From the NCBI RefSeq assembly GCF_004309355.1, contig NZ_BJCC01000027.1:34653-98652 (forward strand): DNA of 64,000 nt, in the 5' to 3' direction. This stretch comes from Enterococcus florum (GTDB lineage Bacteria; Bacillota; Bacilli; Lactobacillales; Enterococcaceae). Every line of letters starts with the position of its first letter. Within the stretch, counting starts at the first letter, position 1. The position numbers and the translations under genes were made by a program. Below, piece after piece: positions 19,115 through 28,274 of this stretch. The notes beneath the pieces were generated by a model, which was not told the DNA's origin, did no database searches, and worked only from the letters and a program-made list of their open reading frames with translations.

Positions 19115-20353
19115 CTAGTCTTCGATTGGGTGTGCTGCTGTCAATTCAGCAACCCCAGCTTTAACCTCTTGCAATTTCTCAGGCTTTTCTTTAGAACGCA
19201 ACGCTGCAATAATCAATTCCGCTACTTTTTTAGCATCTGCTGATTGGAAGCCGCGACTTGTGATTGCAGCGGTTCCGATTCGAATCCCACTAGTGATAAA
19301 TGGACTCTTTGTTTCAAATGGAATTGAATTCTTATTAACGGTGATGTTGACAGAATCCAAAAGATGTTCTGCCTCTTTCCCAGTTACTCCGAAACCAGTT
19401 ACATCCAACAAAATCAAATGATTGTCCGTTCCGCCAGAGATGACACGAGCATCTTCTGTTTGCTGGAAGACCTCTACCATTGCTTTCATATTATCGATGA
19501 CCTGCTGACTGTAGACTTTGAAATCAGAAGCCAGAGCTTCTTTAAAGGCTACTGCTTTTGCAGCAATCACATGTTCTAAAGGCCCACCCTGTGTCCCAGG
19601 AAATACAGCGCTATTGATCTTCTTAGCCAACGCTTCGTCATTAGTCAAAATCAACCCGCCCCGCGGACCACGCAACGTTTTATGGGTTGTTGAGGTCACG
19701 ATATCTGCATAAGGCACTGGATTTGGGTGCAGCCCTGCAGCAACCAATCCCGCGATGTGAGCCATATCGACCATTAATTTGGCTCCGACTTCGTCCGCTA
19801 TTTCACGGAATTTGGCAAAATCAATGATTCGACTGTATGCACTAGCCCCAGCAATAATTAGCTTAGGCTGATGTTTTTTAGCAATTGCCAGCAGATCATC
19901 ATAATCAATCTCTTCGGTTTGCTGATCCACTCCGTAAGCGACAAAATGGTACGTTTTTCCACTAAAGTTGACGGGTGATCCATGAGTTAAATGGCCCCCA
20001 GCAGCTAGATCCATCCCCAAAACAGTATCTCCAGACTCGATCAAGGCCAAATAAGCAGCCTGATTCGCTTGAGAACCTGAGTGTGCTTGAACATTGGCAT
20101 ATTTTGCTCCAAATAGTTCCTTTGCGCGATCAATCGCTAAATTTTCGACGATATCGACAAACTCACAACCGCCATAGTAGCGTCGACCAGGATAACCTTC
20201 CGCGTACTTGTTGGTCAAAATGCTCCCTTGTGCTGCACGAACATTGGCAGAAACAATGTTTTCAGAGGCAATCAGCTCCAAATTATTTTGCTGACGCTTT
20301 GTCTCCTGCTCGATTGCTTCCCATAACTCCGGATCTAGTGCTGTATAGTCCAT
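19115..20353 (-). CDS. glyA: Serine hydroxymethyltransferase
   Basis: A 412-residue PLP enzyme interconverting serine and glycine with tetrahydrofolate. The PLP lysine is in [15 protein letters not shown], and the N-terminal [18 protein letters not shown] and YPGRRYYGG motifs are exact family signatures. ATG follows AAAGGGGA. Upstream lies tsaC and downstream upp, as in B. subtilis. Confidence 0.97.
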   Translation of the reverse strand: MDYTALDPELWEAIEQETKRQQNNLELIASENIVSANVRAAQGSILTNKYAEGYPGRRYYGGCEFVDIVENLAIDRAKELFGAKYANVQAHSGSQANQAAYLALIESGDTVLGMDLAAGGHLTHGSPVNFSGKTYHFVAYGVDQQTEEIDYDDLLAIAKKHQPKLIIAGASAYSRIIDFAKFREIADEVGAKLMVDMAHIAGLVAAGLHPNPVPYADIVTSTTHKTLRGPRGGLILTNDEALAKKINSAVFPGTQGGPLEHVIAAKAVAFKEALASDFKVYSQQVIDNMKAMVEVFQQTEDARVISGGTDNHLILLDVTGFGVTGKEAEHLLDSVNITVNKNSIPFETKSPFITSGIRIGTAAITSRGFQSADAKKVAELIIAALRSKEKPEKLQEVKAGVAELTAAHPIED

Positions 20354-20425
20354 GTTATCTCCCCTTTTCTTTCGTTGATTGTATCTAGTATACGAAAAGT
20401 TTTCTAGATAATCGAACGTTTTTAA

Positions 20426-21439
20426 CTATTTTTCTGAAAAATATTTTTGTGAAGCTGCTTTTTTTAACCGATTCATATACGCAGCCCCCAAAGAATCCTC
20501 TTCAATTATTTGTGCAAAAATCAAATCTATTTGTCCAGCTTCATCTAAAGCACGCAACCCGCTATATAAACCTCTGGCTGCTGCCTCAACGGTGTCGTCG
20601 TCAAAGATATAGCGGTCCTGACTCCTATACTTCTCAGCTATCGCAGGACCTGCTAGTATACCAACCCGCTTGTTCTCTGTTTTAGCCCAATCCATTGCAG
20701 GCTGCCACTGATTTTCTTGGATCATCAGTACAGGGGTATCAGGAGAATAGTGTTTATATTTCATCCCAGGAGCTTTCGGTGTTTCACTTTCTATCACTAA
20801 ATGCTGATCTAACAAAACTTCCACACCCAATGCCGCTTCCAGCATTTCTTTAGTAATTGCTCCAGGTCGAAGAATCGTCGGAACTTCTCCGCTCATATCC
20901 AATACTGTCGATTCAACACCAATTTTTGTTGCTCCATCATCCAATATCCCAGCAATTTTTCCGTTTAAATCATGAAAAACATGAGCGGCCGTTGTCGGAC
21001 TTGGTTTGCCAGACGTATTTGCACTCGGCCCGACCAGCGGATCTCCAACCTTTCTAATCAATTCGAGTGTTTTTTTATTGTCTGGCATACGAAAGGCTGC
21101 TGTGGATAAACCACCCGTAACAATTGAAGCGAGTGTGTTTTTTTTGATAGGAAAGATCAACGTGAGCGGGCCCGGCCAAAAAGTCTTGACTACGCGATCG
21201 GTTAATGGATGATACTTTTCCACATAGGGTCTAGTCATCTCAAAATCAGCCACATGTACGATCAAAGGATTATCGCTCGGCCTTCCTTTCACCTCAAAAA
21301 CTTGCTTGACTGAATCGGGATAAAGCGCATCAGCACCCAATCCATAGACCGTTTCGGTTGGAAAAGCCACTAAACCCTTATGCTTTAATATCTGTGCCGC
21401 TTGGTCCAATTCCTCTGCTTGAAATAGTTTTGTTTCCAC
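20426..21439 (-). CDS. tsaC: L-threonylcarbamoyladenylate synthase (Sua5/YwlC type)
   Basis: A 337-residue YrdC/Sua5 enzyme that makes threonylcarbamoyl-AMP for the t6A modification of ANN-decoding tRNAs. The YrdC domain covers about residues 8-200, with PTETVYGLGADA, KGRPSDNPLIVH and GPSANTSGKPSPT. The C-terminal Sua5 domain follows a linker with APGMKYKHYSPD. The start is GTG at 21439, itself within a DnaA-box-like sequence. B. subtilis ywlC is the orthologue. Confidence 0.95.
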   Translation of the reverse strand: METKLFQAEELDQAAQILKHKGLVAFPTETVYGLGADALYPDSVKQVFEVKGRPSDNPLIVHVADFEMTRPYVEKYHPLTDRVVKTFWPGPLTLIFPIKKNTLASIVTGGLSTAAFRMPDNKKTLELIRKVGDPLVGPSANTSGKPSPTTAAHVFHDLNGKIAGILDDGATKIGVESTVLDMSGEVPTILRPGAITKEMLEAALGVEVLLDQHLVIESETPKAPGMKYKHYSPDTPVLMIQENQWQPAMDWAKTENKRVGILAGPAIAEKYRSQDRYIFDDDTVEAAARGLYSGLRALDEAGQIDLIFAQIIEEDSLGAAYMNRLKKAASQKYFSEK

Positions 21440-21626
21440 AGTTTTTCCACAGTCCTTTTTTTTAGTTTTCTTGTTGCATCAATCTACAACTAACAACTAT
21501 CCACTTTCTGTGGATAATGCATTTGTCAAGTGTGTATAACTCTGTTGATAACTTCTGCAGCGTATTCAAGCTTGTTGCATCAATGTTCTTTTATCAAAAA
21601 TATTCAATAAAAAAATTTTTTCCACA
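21432..21626. promoter_or_regulatory. DnaA-box cluster between tsaC and prmC
   Basis: Perfect DnaA boxes TGTGGATAA (21509-21517) and TGTGTATAA (21531-21539), plus one-mismatch boxes TGTTGATAA (21543-21551), TTTTCCACA (21443-21451) and TTTTCCACA (21618-21626), and a weaker GTTTCCACA (21432-21440). The central three share one orientation. Flanking sequence is A+T-rich. A DnaA-binding cluster at the ywlC locus is known in B. subtilis; the same position here supports function. No dnaA or dnaN is near, so this is not oriC. Confidence 0.75.
21470..21584. repeat. 14-bp direct repeat inside the DnaA-box cluster
   Basis: CTTGTTGCATCAAT occurs at 21470-21483 and again at 21571-21584, flanking the three central DnaA boxes. 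No known binding factor is recognised. Confidence 0.7.
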
Positions 21627-21627
21627 T

Positions 21628-22470
21628 TTATTGCATATTCGAAACGACTACGATTCGATCATTCCCTGACAAATCTTTTCTAACCGTCACTGATTTATCG
21701 GGAAATGCCTGCTGCATCATTTCTTTGACTGCTTTTCCTTGCTGAAAGCCGATTTCTAAAAAAAGCATTCCTGTCGGCTTCAAAAGAGCAGGTCCCTCTT
21801 GCGCAATTCGTTGGTAAACAGCCAACCCATCCTTCTCAGCAAACAATGCGCCTTTCGGTTCATACTTTCGAACACTTTGATCCATCAGGGACCATTCGTC
21901 TTTACTGATATAAGGGGGGTTGCTGATAATGATATCTTGTGGTTCATTGACAGCGTTCAACACATCGCTTTGATAAAAAGTAATTTCAGCCCCCAGTAGT
22001 TGTGCGTTCTCTTTCGCAACAGCTAGTGCATCTGCTGAAATATCCAATCCAGTAACAGTCCAATTTGGCCGTGCCAATTTCAGACTGATTGCGATCGCAC
22101 CCGTACCAGTTCCGATATCAACGACCCGCAATGGGCTGCTGACCGAACTCATTTCTAAACAGGTCATCACCAGCTCTTCCGTTTCCGGACGAGGGATCAA
22201 GGTATGCTGATTCACTTTCAACCGATGATTCAGAAAATAGCTGTACCCCAACATATAGCTCGGAGGGATATCTAGCATCAACTGGTCGAGATCGGATTTA
22301 ATCACTCGCTGTTCTTCCTCCGAAATCTCTTCGCGCATATGCATCAACCATTGTGTCTTGTCCCAGCCTTTTCGTTCCAAAAAAAGATATTCGATGGCAA
22401 ACCCTTCTTTTCCGGCTGCTTCTAAAAAAGAAGAAGCCCCAGAAAGGACTTCTACATATGTTTTAGCCAT
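21628..22470 (-). CDS. prmC: Release factor glutamine methyltransferase PrmC
   Basis: A 280-residue SAM-dependent enzyme methylating the GGQ glutamine of release factors. The SAM motif [15 protein letters not shown] and the catalytic NPPYIS are clear, as is the N-terminal helical domain. ATG at 22470 follows GGAAGAG and overlaps the prfA stop by 8 nt; an ORF extension upstream to 22503 lies inside prfA and is not needed. Its substrate prfA is directly upstream. Confidence 0.96.
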   Translation of the reverse strand: MAKTYVEVLSGASSFLEAAGKEGFAIEYLFLERKGWDKTQWLMHMREEISEEEQRVIKSDLDQLMLDIPPSYMLGYSYFLNHRLKVNQHTLIPRPETEELVMTCLEMSSVSSPLRVVDIGTGTGAIAISLKLARPNWTVTGLDISADALAVAKENAQLLGAEITFYQSDVLNAVNEPQDIIISNPPYISKDEWSLMDQSVRKYEPKGALFAEKDGLAVYQRIAQEGPALLKPTGMLFLEIGFQQGKAVKEMMQQAFPDKSVTVRKDLSGNDRIVVVSNMQ

Positions 22471-23536
22471 TTTGCATCTCTTCCAATTTCTGTGTTTGAT
22501 CATACATGATCAAAGCATCAACGATCTCATCCAATTTGCCAGCTAAAATCTGGTCGAGCTTTTGAATCGTCAAGCCAATGCGATGGTCAGTGACCCGATT
22601 TTGTGGAAAATTGTACGTCCGGATACGCTCAGAGCGATCCCCAGTACCTACAGCCGACTTGCGACTTTGATCGTATTCAGACTGAGCTTCTTGTTGGATC
22701 TTATCGTACACACGAGCTCGCAAAATCTTCATTGCTTTTTCCCGGTTTTTGATCTGAGAGCGTTCATCTTGCATGGCCACAACGATTCCTGTAGGCAAGT
22801 GTGTCAATCGAACTGCTGACGCAGTTTTATTGACATGCTGACCGCCTGCCCCAGAAGCATGGTAGATATCCGTACGAATATCTTTTTCAGCAATATCGAT
22901 CTCTACCTCTTCGGCTTCAGGCATAACGACTACTGTTGCTGTCGAAGTATGGATACGTCCTTGGGATTCAGTGGAAGGAACACGTTGTACCCTGTGTGCC
23001 CCACTTTCATATTTCAATTTTGAATACACATTATCCCCGGTAATCATCATAATGACTTCTTTATAACCGCCGATTCCGGTAACATTGGCTTCCATGACTT
23101 CCGTTCGCCAGCCCTGCGCTTCAGCATATTTTTGATACATATTGAACAAGTCGCCTGCAAACAATGCAGCCTCATCTCCACCAGCAGCCCCGCGAATTTC
23201 CATGATGATATTCTTGTCGTCATTTGGGTCCTTAGGCAAAAGCAAGATTTTGATTTCTTCTTCCAGAACTTCTTTTTCCTTCTTTAATTCTGCTAGTTCC
23301 TCTTTGGCCATCTCTGCCATATCCGGCTCCAGATTTTCACCAAGAAGTTCTTCAGCTTCACTGATGCCTTCAATAACTTTCTTGTAGCGACGATACGTAT
23401 CTACTGTTTCACGAATACTCGCTTCCTCTTTAGAAAGCTTCATAAATCGTTGTGTGTCAGTGATAACCTCGGGATCACTTAATAATTCTCCAAGCTCTTC
23501 ATATCGATCTTCGATAGCTTGTAATTGATCGTACAT
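22463..23536 (-). CDS. prfA: Peptide chain release factor 1
   Basis: RF1, 357 residues, terminates translation at UAA and UAG. The peptidyl-tRNA hydrolysis motif [18 protein letters not shown] is intact, and the PxT-type recognition region lies in [14 protein letters not shown]. It is followed in overlap by prmC, which methylates its GGQ motif. Confidence 0.97.
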   Translation of the reverse strand: MYDQLQAIEDRYEELGELLSDPEVITDTQRFMKLSKEEASIRETVDTYRRYKKVIEGISEAEELLGENLEPDMAEMAKEELAELKKEKEVLEEEIKILLLPKDPNDDKNIIMEIRGAAGGDEAALFAGDLFNMYQKYAEAQGWRTEVMEANVTGIGGYKEVIMMITGDNVYSKLKYESGAHRVQRVPSTESQGRIHTSTATVVVMPEAEEVEIDIAEKDIRTDIYHASGAGGQHVNKTASAVRLTHLPTGIVVAMQDERSQIKNREKAMKILRARVYDKIQQEAQSEYDQSRKSAVGTGDRSERIRTYNFPQNRVTDHRIGLTIQKLDQILAGKLDEIVDALIMYDQTQKLEEMQNG

Positions 23537-23585
23537 TCATTTTCCTCCTACTATTCTTGTTTCAAAACGAATGAAATATCGTGGA

Positions 23586-24170
23586 TTACATGGAATCATC
23601 TAACGCATCAGGGTGAAGATAATGTTTGCGGCATACGGGATAATAAGCCTCGTTTCCGCCAATCTGCACCTGATCACCTTCATAGACTGGTTTGCCGTCA
23701 ATAAAATGCAGATTCATTGTTGCTTTTTTATGGCAAAACCAGCAAATTGTTTTTAATTCTTCTAATTTGTCTGCATACAGCAGCAAATATTTCGATCCTT
23801 CGAACAGTTCGTTTCGAAAATCATTTTTTAGTCCAAACGCCATTACTGGGATATTCAACTCATCCACCACTTGTGCAAACTCAATCACATGATGCTTTTG
23901 TAAGAATTGTGATTCATCTACTAACACACAAAACGGCTGAAAGTCCAGTCCTTTGATATAGTCAAATACATTCGTTTCTGCGAAGATTGGTGTGGCCGGA
24001 CGCTTCAAACCAATACGGCTGGCAATCATCCCAACACCCTCGCGTGTGTCCAAGCCGCTGGTCATTAGTACGACTGGCTTGTTTTGTTCTTCATAATTGT
24101 GAGCGACCTTCAATATTTCGATCGTCTTTCCACTGTTCATCGCGCCATATTTAAAAAAAAGCTGTGCCAT
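23586..24170 (-). CDS. tdk: Thymidine kinase
   Basis: A 194-residue type II thymidine kinase. The P-loop [14 protein letters not shown], the catalytic DESQFL and a four-Cys zinc site (CWFCHKK near residue 145 and CRKHYLHP near 183) are visible. It salvages thymidine to dTMP. It lies 49 nt upstream of prfA. Confidence 0.96.
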   Translation of the reverse strand: MAQLFFKYGAMNSGKTIEILKVAHNYEEQNKPVVLMTSGLDTREGVGMIASRIGLKRPATPIFAETNVFDYIKGLDFQPFCVLVDESQFLQKHHVIEFAQVVDELNIPVMAFGLKNDFRNELFEGSKYLLLYADKLEELKTICWFCHKKATMNLHFIDGKPVYEGDQVQIGGNEAYYPVCRKHYLHPDALDDSM

Positions 24171-24723
24171 TTCGATTCACCTTTCAGTTCATTCCTATCG
24201 TATTATAGCTGAAAACGTCAAATATTTACAGTAAGAATTATGAATAGAGGAGAAATAAAAGAATTTAACTATGGCAAAATTGATCGATGCTCCTCAATTT
24301 ATCAAATAAGAACAGAATAGACTAAATAAACCATTGAGTGAAAAGCGCATTCCGATTCGTCTTATCTTATTAACCTTATCCATCTGCAGCTATTCGATTC
24401 AACCTGTCAGAGTGACTGCCGAAAGATAGAATCAGTATGATTTGTAAAAAAAGCTGGATGGACAAAGTCAGCCTCCCATACATATCACCCAGTTTATTCA
24501 ATGAAAAAGAGAGCAACGATCTGCCAAATCTTTACTTCCCTTAAAGCGTTTCGTTTTCAATGTGGTCACTTCGTATAACAGCCCGATCGATTGACTATTT
24601 TGCAGCAATGATTGACAAGCGACATATATGTGTAAAAAGACTTAAAATGATAGTCACTGTGAGTAATTCTAATTATTTTGTCAAAGTAGATGAACAACTC
24701 CGATCACACATCCATATAAAAAA
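24171..24723. other. Gene-poor stretch downstream of the sugar operon
   Basis: No intact gene. On the plus strand GAGGAG near 24250 precedes an ATG at about 24271 with a 12-codon frame (MAKLIDAPQFIK, stop). Read past the stop, the frame continues about 40 codons with a hydrophobic stretch (IPIRLILLTLSICSY). It may be a decayed small secreted-protein gene; support is weak. Confidence 0.3.
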
Positions 24724-24757
24724 CAGCATTCTGAAAGATTTCTCCTTAAGAATGCTG
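24724..24757 (-). terminator. Terminator of the sugar operon
   Basis: CAGCATTCT and AGAATGCTG arms, then TTTTTT on the minus strand, 7 nt after the epimerase stop. Confidence 0.85.
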
Positions 24758-24763
24758 CATTCA

Positions 24764-25447
24764 TTATCTTCTCTTAGTCAATATATTTTCTAACTCCATT
24801 GTCTTCTTTCGATAAGTCCCTGGTTTTTGATTAAACAATGCGGAGGTTCCAACGACATATAAATCAGCCCCGATTCGGCTAATTTCTTTGACCGTTTCAG
24901 AGTAAATATTCCCGTCGACCTCGATCAGCGGCTTGTTTTCCCTTTTTGAAAGTTCAAGGTTTAGTTGAACCAATTTATCTAGTACGTTTCTTTGAAACGC
25001 TTGACCGGCAAATCCTGGATTAACAGTCATCACCAATACCAGCTCAACAAAATCCAAATAGGGAACAATTGCCTGTAACGGTGTACTCGGACTAATCGCT
25101 ATCCCCGCCTTCACACCAAAATGATGGATGTGTTCAATTAATCGCATCGGATCTGAAGTCGTCTCAATGTGAAACGTAAGATAATCGGGACTCAATGGAG
25201 CAAACATATCAATATACTGATCAGGATTTAGACAAGCTAAATGAATATCCGTTGTAAATCGATTGATTTTAATGATCGGTTCCAACACGTACGGTGCCAT
25301 TGCTAAATTATTCACAAATTTACCGTCCATTACATCACAGTGCAGCCAGTCGATCCCAGCAGCTTCTAAATCATTTAATTCAGCAGCCAAATTTAAGGGG
25401 TCTCCACACATGATAGAGGCAACGATTCGATTCATATTCTGCTCCAT
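24764..25447 (-). CDS. Ribulose-phosphate 3-epimerase family, allulose-6-phosphate epimerase-like
   Basis: A 227-residue TIM-barrel of the Rpe/AlsE family. Metal and catalytic residues are visible in HCDVMDGKFV, TDIHLACLNP and VMTVNPGFAGQAF, with a C-terminal EVDGNIYSETV. The change from LMVENP to LACLNP suggests the substrate is not ribulose-5-P itself, and the setting with a PTS, polyol dehydrogenase and aldolase favours a hexulose-6-P such as allulose-6-P. It lies 9 nt after the aldolase. Confidence 0.75.
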   Translation of the reverse strand: MEQNMNRIVASIMCGDPLNLAAELNDLEAAGIDWLHCDVMDGKFVNNLAMAPYVLEPIIKINRFTTDIHLACLNPDQYIDMFAPLSPDYLTFHIETTSDPMRLIEHIHHFGVKAGIAISPSTPLQAIVPYLDFVELVLVMTVNPGFAGQAFQRNVLDKLVQLNLELSKRENKPLIEVDGNIYSETVKEISRIGADLYVVGTSALFNQKPGTYRKKTMELENILTKRR

Positions 25448-25456
25448 TTACAACAC

Positions 25457-26335
25457 CTATGGTTTCATGAAAATGGCCATGGCTTCTTTGGCATTTTCCT
25501 TCATTGCATCTGTTGCTGCCAGAGACAATTCATCAAAAAATACCGAATCATTTTCTGTGTGGTCAGCTAAGAAATCCTGAACAGCCTTACCTGCTGCTTT
25601 GTTCATGTACGTGTAATAATTGATTTTGCAAATTCCATTTTTTATCGCAATTCGGTAGTTTTCTTCTGAGACGCCCGAACCGCCATGCATGACAAATGGC
25701 AGGTCGATTTTAGTTTTGATTTGTGTGATCCGATCTAAATCAAGCTTAGGTTCTTTCAAATAGACACCGTGAACTGTGCCAAATCCAATCGCTAAACAAT
25801 CAACTCCTGTAGCTTCAACGAATGCTTTCGCCAAATCTGGATCTGTATAAATATCATCTAGGTTTTCATAATCATCACAAGAGTCTGATCCACGACCTTC
25901 ACCGCCGCCAACTGCAGAAGTGAAAATATGACCTAACTCTGCCTCCACAGAAACTCCTGCAGCATGTGCGATCTTAACGATTTCCTTTGTTTCATCTCGA
26001 TTGACTTCATAGGGCTTGCTTGATGCGTCATACATGACTGAAGTGAAACCCATACGAATCGCTTTGACGCACATTTCATAAGAAGCCCCATGGTCCAAAT
26101 GAACGGCTACAGGTACCTTCGCTTTTTGAGCAAAGGCCAGCATGACTGGACCAATTTCCTCAATAGAAACCAAATTTTCATGAACCTCCGCGTGTTGCAA
26201 AATGACGGGGGTGTTTAATTCTTCCGCCGCCTGAATCACAGCTCTGATTGCTTCAAGATTCGGTACATTAAAGGCACCTACCGCATACTGCTTTTCTTTG
26301 GCGTCAGTTAAAAGCTCTTTTAATGTTACTAACAT
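25457..26335 (-). CDS. Class II (zinc) ketose-phosphate aldolase, Fba/GatY family
   Basis: A 292-residue class II aldolase. The zinc ligands are seen in VAVHLDHGASYE, in the VEAELGHI block and in VMHGGSGVSEENYR. The DPDLAKAFVEATGVDCLAIGFGTVHG stretch is typical. Family members cleave fructose-1,6-bisP or tagatose-1,6-bisP; the operon setting favours a dedicated ketose-phosphate over glycolytic FBP. It is 14 nt after gntR and 9 nt before the epimerase. Confidence 0.85.
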   Translation of the reverse strand: MLVTLKELLTDAKEKQYAVGAFNVPNLEAIRAVIQAAEELNTPVILQHAEVHENLVSIEEIGPVMLAFAQKAKVPVAVHLDHGASYEMCVKAIRMGFTSVMYDASSKPYEVNRDETKEIVKIAHAAGVSVEAELGHIFTSAVGGGEGRGSDSCDDYENLDDIYTDPDLAKAFVEATGVDCLAIGFGTVHGVYLKEPKLDLDRITQIKTKIDLPFVMHGGSGVSEENYRIAIKNGICKINYYTYMNKAAGKAVQDFLADHTENDSVFFDELSLAATDAMKENAKEAMAIFMKP

Positions 26336-26349
26336 TTTTCTCCTCCTTG

Positions 26350-27060
26350 TTATCGGTTAAATCGATATTCAAGATTCGTTGAGAAGACATCTGTATACAC
26401 GTAGGAAAGCTCGATTGGCTTATCCTCAAAGTAAGCCAAGTTATTGACCACCATTACTACTGCTGGATTGGAAATATTCAAATATTGTATTTCAGAGTAA
26501 TTGGCCATTCGAGCGCTGATTTTTTGACTGATGATCTCCGGGTAAATGCCGAATTCATTCAAGGTTTTCCATAACGATTTATCGGTGAGATCATAAGATC
26601 CAATCTCTGGGCACCTTCTTAGGGGAAGGAAACTCTCTGTTAATGAATAAACCATGCCATCGACGCTTCGTAAGCGCAACAAGTAGAAAACGTAATCATT
26701 TTCTTCGATCTGAAGCTGCTCACTCAATTCTCGGTCCGCTTGGATCACATTTTTTTTCAGCACCTTTGAGCTAACCCGTTTTTTTCTGGAAACAATGTCT
26801 TCATAAAAACCAGAAATATGCATACTGGAATTGATTTTTACATCTCGATTTGGAATAATATACCCTTTTCCTTCAATGTACGTTACGATTCCTTGTCTTT
26901 CTAAAGATTCGAGTGCCCGCTTTACTGTGGTACGGCTGACCTTAAAGGTACTCGACAACTGCCGTTCACTAGGAAGTGGTTTGCCTTGTCCACTCAACAC
27001 CTTTGCCAAATTTTGAATATCTTCACTGACTCTTTTGTACTTTGGAACGAATTCCTCCAT
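26350..27060 (-). CDS. GntR/HutC-family transcriptional regulator
   Basis: A 236-residue regulator with an N-terminal winged helix (PLPSERQLSSTFKVSRTTVKRALESLERQGI, about residues 28-58) and a C-terminal UTRA ligand domain of the kind that senses sugar phosphates. It probably controls its surrounding operon. It has its own promoter region at 27126-27207, flanked by two copies of an inverted motif, and sits inside the operon rather than at its head. Confidence 0.9.
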   Translation of the reverse strand: MEEFVPKYKRVSEDIQNLAKVLSGQGKPLPSERQLSSTFKVSRTTVKRALESLERQGIVTYIEGKGYIIPNRDVKINSSMHISGFYEDIVSRKKRVSSKVLKKNVIQADRELSEQLQIEENDYVFYLLRLRSVDGMVYSLTESFLPLRRCPEIGSYDLTDKSLWKTLNEFGIYPEIISQKISARMANYSEIQYLNISNPAVVMVVNNLAYFEDKPIELSYVYTDVFSTNLEYRFNR

Positions 27061-27125
27061 TGAAAATCCTCCTTATGTTGTCTAGTTTAATAAGAAAAAA
27101 ATCAACGAAGAATTCTTATTCAAAC

Positions 27126-27207
27126 AGACAGTCTAACTTGTTATCCCGCTTTTTTTATCAACTCGATTATATCTCACCTTTACGATAAGTGAAAAGCTAG
27201 ACTGTCT
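27126..27207 (-). promoter_or_regulatory. gntR promoter flanked by paired inverted sites
   Basis: AGACAGTCTAA (27126-27136) and its near-exact inverse CTAGACTGTCT (27197-27207) flank a minus-strand -10 TATAAT (27166-27171). A half-related GTTGTCTAG lies nearer the start. GntR-family operators often centre on GTCTAGAC, so autoregulation by the GntR protein is a fair inference; an 11-bp stem with a 60-nt loop is an unlikely terminator. Confidence 0.55.
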
Positions 27208-27226
27208 CGTTTGGAAAAATTATTTC

Positions 27227-28261
27227 TTAAAACTTCACTACTACACGATACTTGTCTCCTTTGATGGCAGACCTAAACCCAGCTTCCACCTCATCGAATG
27301 GTACGACTTCGCTGATAAACGGACGAACATCAATTGTTCGTTCGCTAATCATTTTAGCAGCACGAACAAAATCCCGACTATTCGAATTAGCAGTCCCCCT
27401 AATGCTGTACCCACCTTTATGCAACCTGTCCGGACTGAAGCCGACAGGTTCATCCGGATAGAAAGAAGAGTACAACACGACTTTTCCAGTATTTGAAACG
27501 ATCTCAATCGAATCTTGCACCAAATCCGTGATCGGTGTGGTATCAAATACGACATTCGCCCTCAAACCATGAGAGATTCGGTCGACTTCCGTTTTTAATT
27601 GTTGAGTTCCTGAATTGACACAGTAATGTGCCCCATTTTTCTTTGCCAAATCGAGGCGTTCGTCATTTAAATCACAAGCAATCACTGTTGCTCCACTCTT
27701 AGACGCCAGTGCTACATGCAATTGGCCCATGATCCCGCATCCAATCACCACTACTAAATCTCCATATTGAATATTCGCAGTCTCACAGCTGTGTACAACA
27801 CATGACAAAGGCTCCGTCAATGCTGCTTCTTCTGGGGAAACATTGTAATAGTGAAAAATGTGCTTGGGCTCAACGAGCATGAACTCGGATAATCCACCCA
27901 TTCCTTTGTGCGGCAATCCTTCCAACTGCTTGCTGTGATTGAAATCCAAACAATTTTGTTCCTCGCCGCTTTTACAAAATTCACAGTTTCCGCAAGCCAA
28001 ATTTGTTCCAAAAACGACTTTGTCACCAATTTTCCAGCTTTTCTGATCAATTTCACTGCCGACAGCTACGATTTCTGCAGCAATCTCATGTCCACCAATA
28101 AAGGGATAGTCGACTTTTTTCACCCCTGTATAGACACGTTGCTCCCAAGTACAAATCGCGCAAGCATCTATCTTGATCAACACTTTATTTGCAGATACTT
28201 GCGGCAATTCACATTCTTCAATACGCAGATCTTCAACTCCATAAAAAACTGCTGTTCTCAT
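27227..28261 (-). CDS. Zinc-dependent MDR-family polyol/sugar-phosphate dehydrogenase
   Basis: A 344-residue medium-chain dehydrogenase. The catalytic zinc site uses CAICTWEQ and GGHE, and the structural zinc site is CGNCEFCKSGEEQNC (four Cys). The NAD-binding motif is VVIGCGIMGQLHVALA. It resembles galactitol-1-P and sorbitol dehydrogenases. Placed directly after the PTS IID gene, it probably oxidises the phosphorylated polyol delivered by the PTS (inference). Confidence 0.85.
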   Translation of the reverse strand: MRTAVFYGVEDLRIEECELPQVSANKVLIKIDACAICTWEQRVYTGVKKVDYPFIGGHEIAAEIVAVGSEIDQKSWKIGDKVVFGTNLACGNCEFCKSGEEQNCLDFNHSKQLEGLPHKGMGGLSEFMLVEPKHIFHYYNVSPEEAALTEPLSCVVHSCETANIQYGDLVVVIGCGIMGQLHVALASKSGATVIACDLNDERLDLAKKNGAHYCVNSGTQQLKTEVDRISHGLRANVVFDTTPITDLVQDSIEIVSNTGKVVLYSSFYPDEPVGFSPDRLHKGGYSIRGTANSNSRDFVRAAKMISERTIDVRPFISEVVPFDEVEAGFRSAIKGDKYRVVVKF

Positions 28262-28274
28262 TTACAACCATCCT

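Noticed and set aside
21432..21626. Reading the DnaA-box cluster as the chromosomal origin
   Set aside because: No dnaA, dnaN, rpmH or gyr genes nearby and the flanks are the conserved ywlC-prmC synteny.
27126..27207. Inverted AGACAGTCTA repeat as a terminator of the dehydrogenase gene
   Set aside because: The loop would be about 60 nt and no T-run follows the stem; it brackets the gntR promoter instead.
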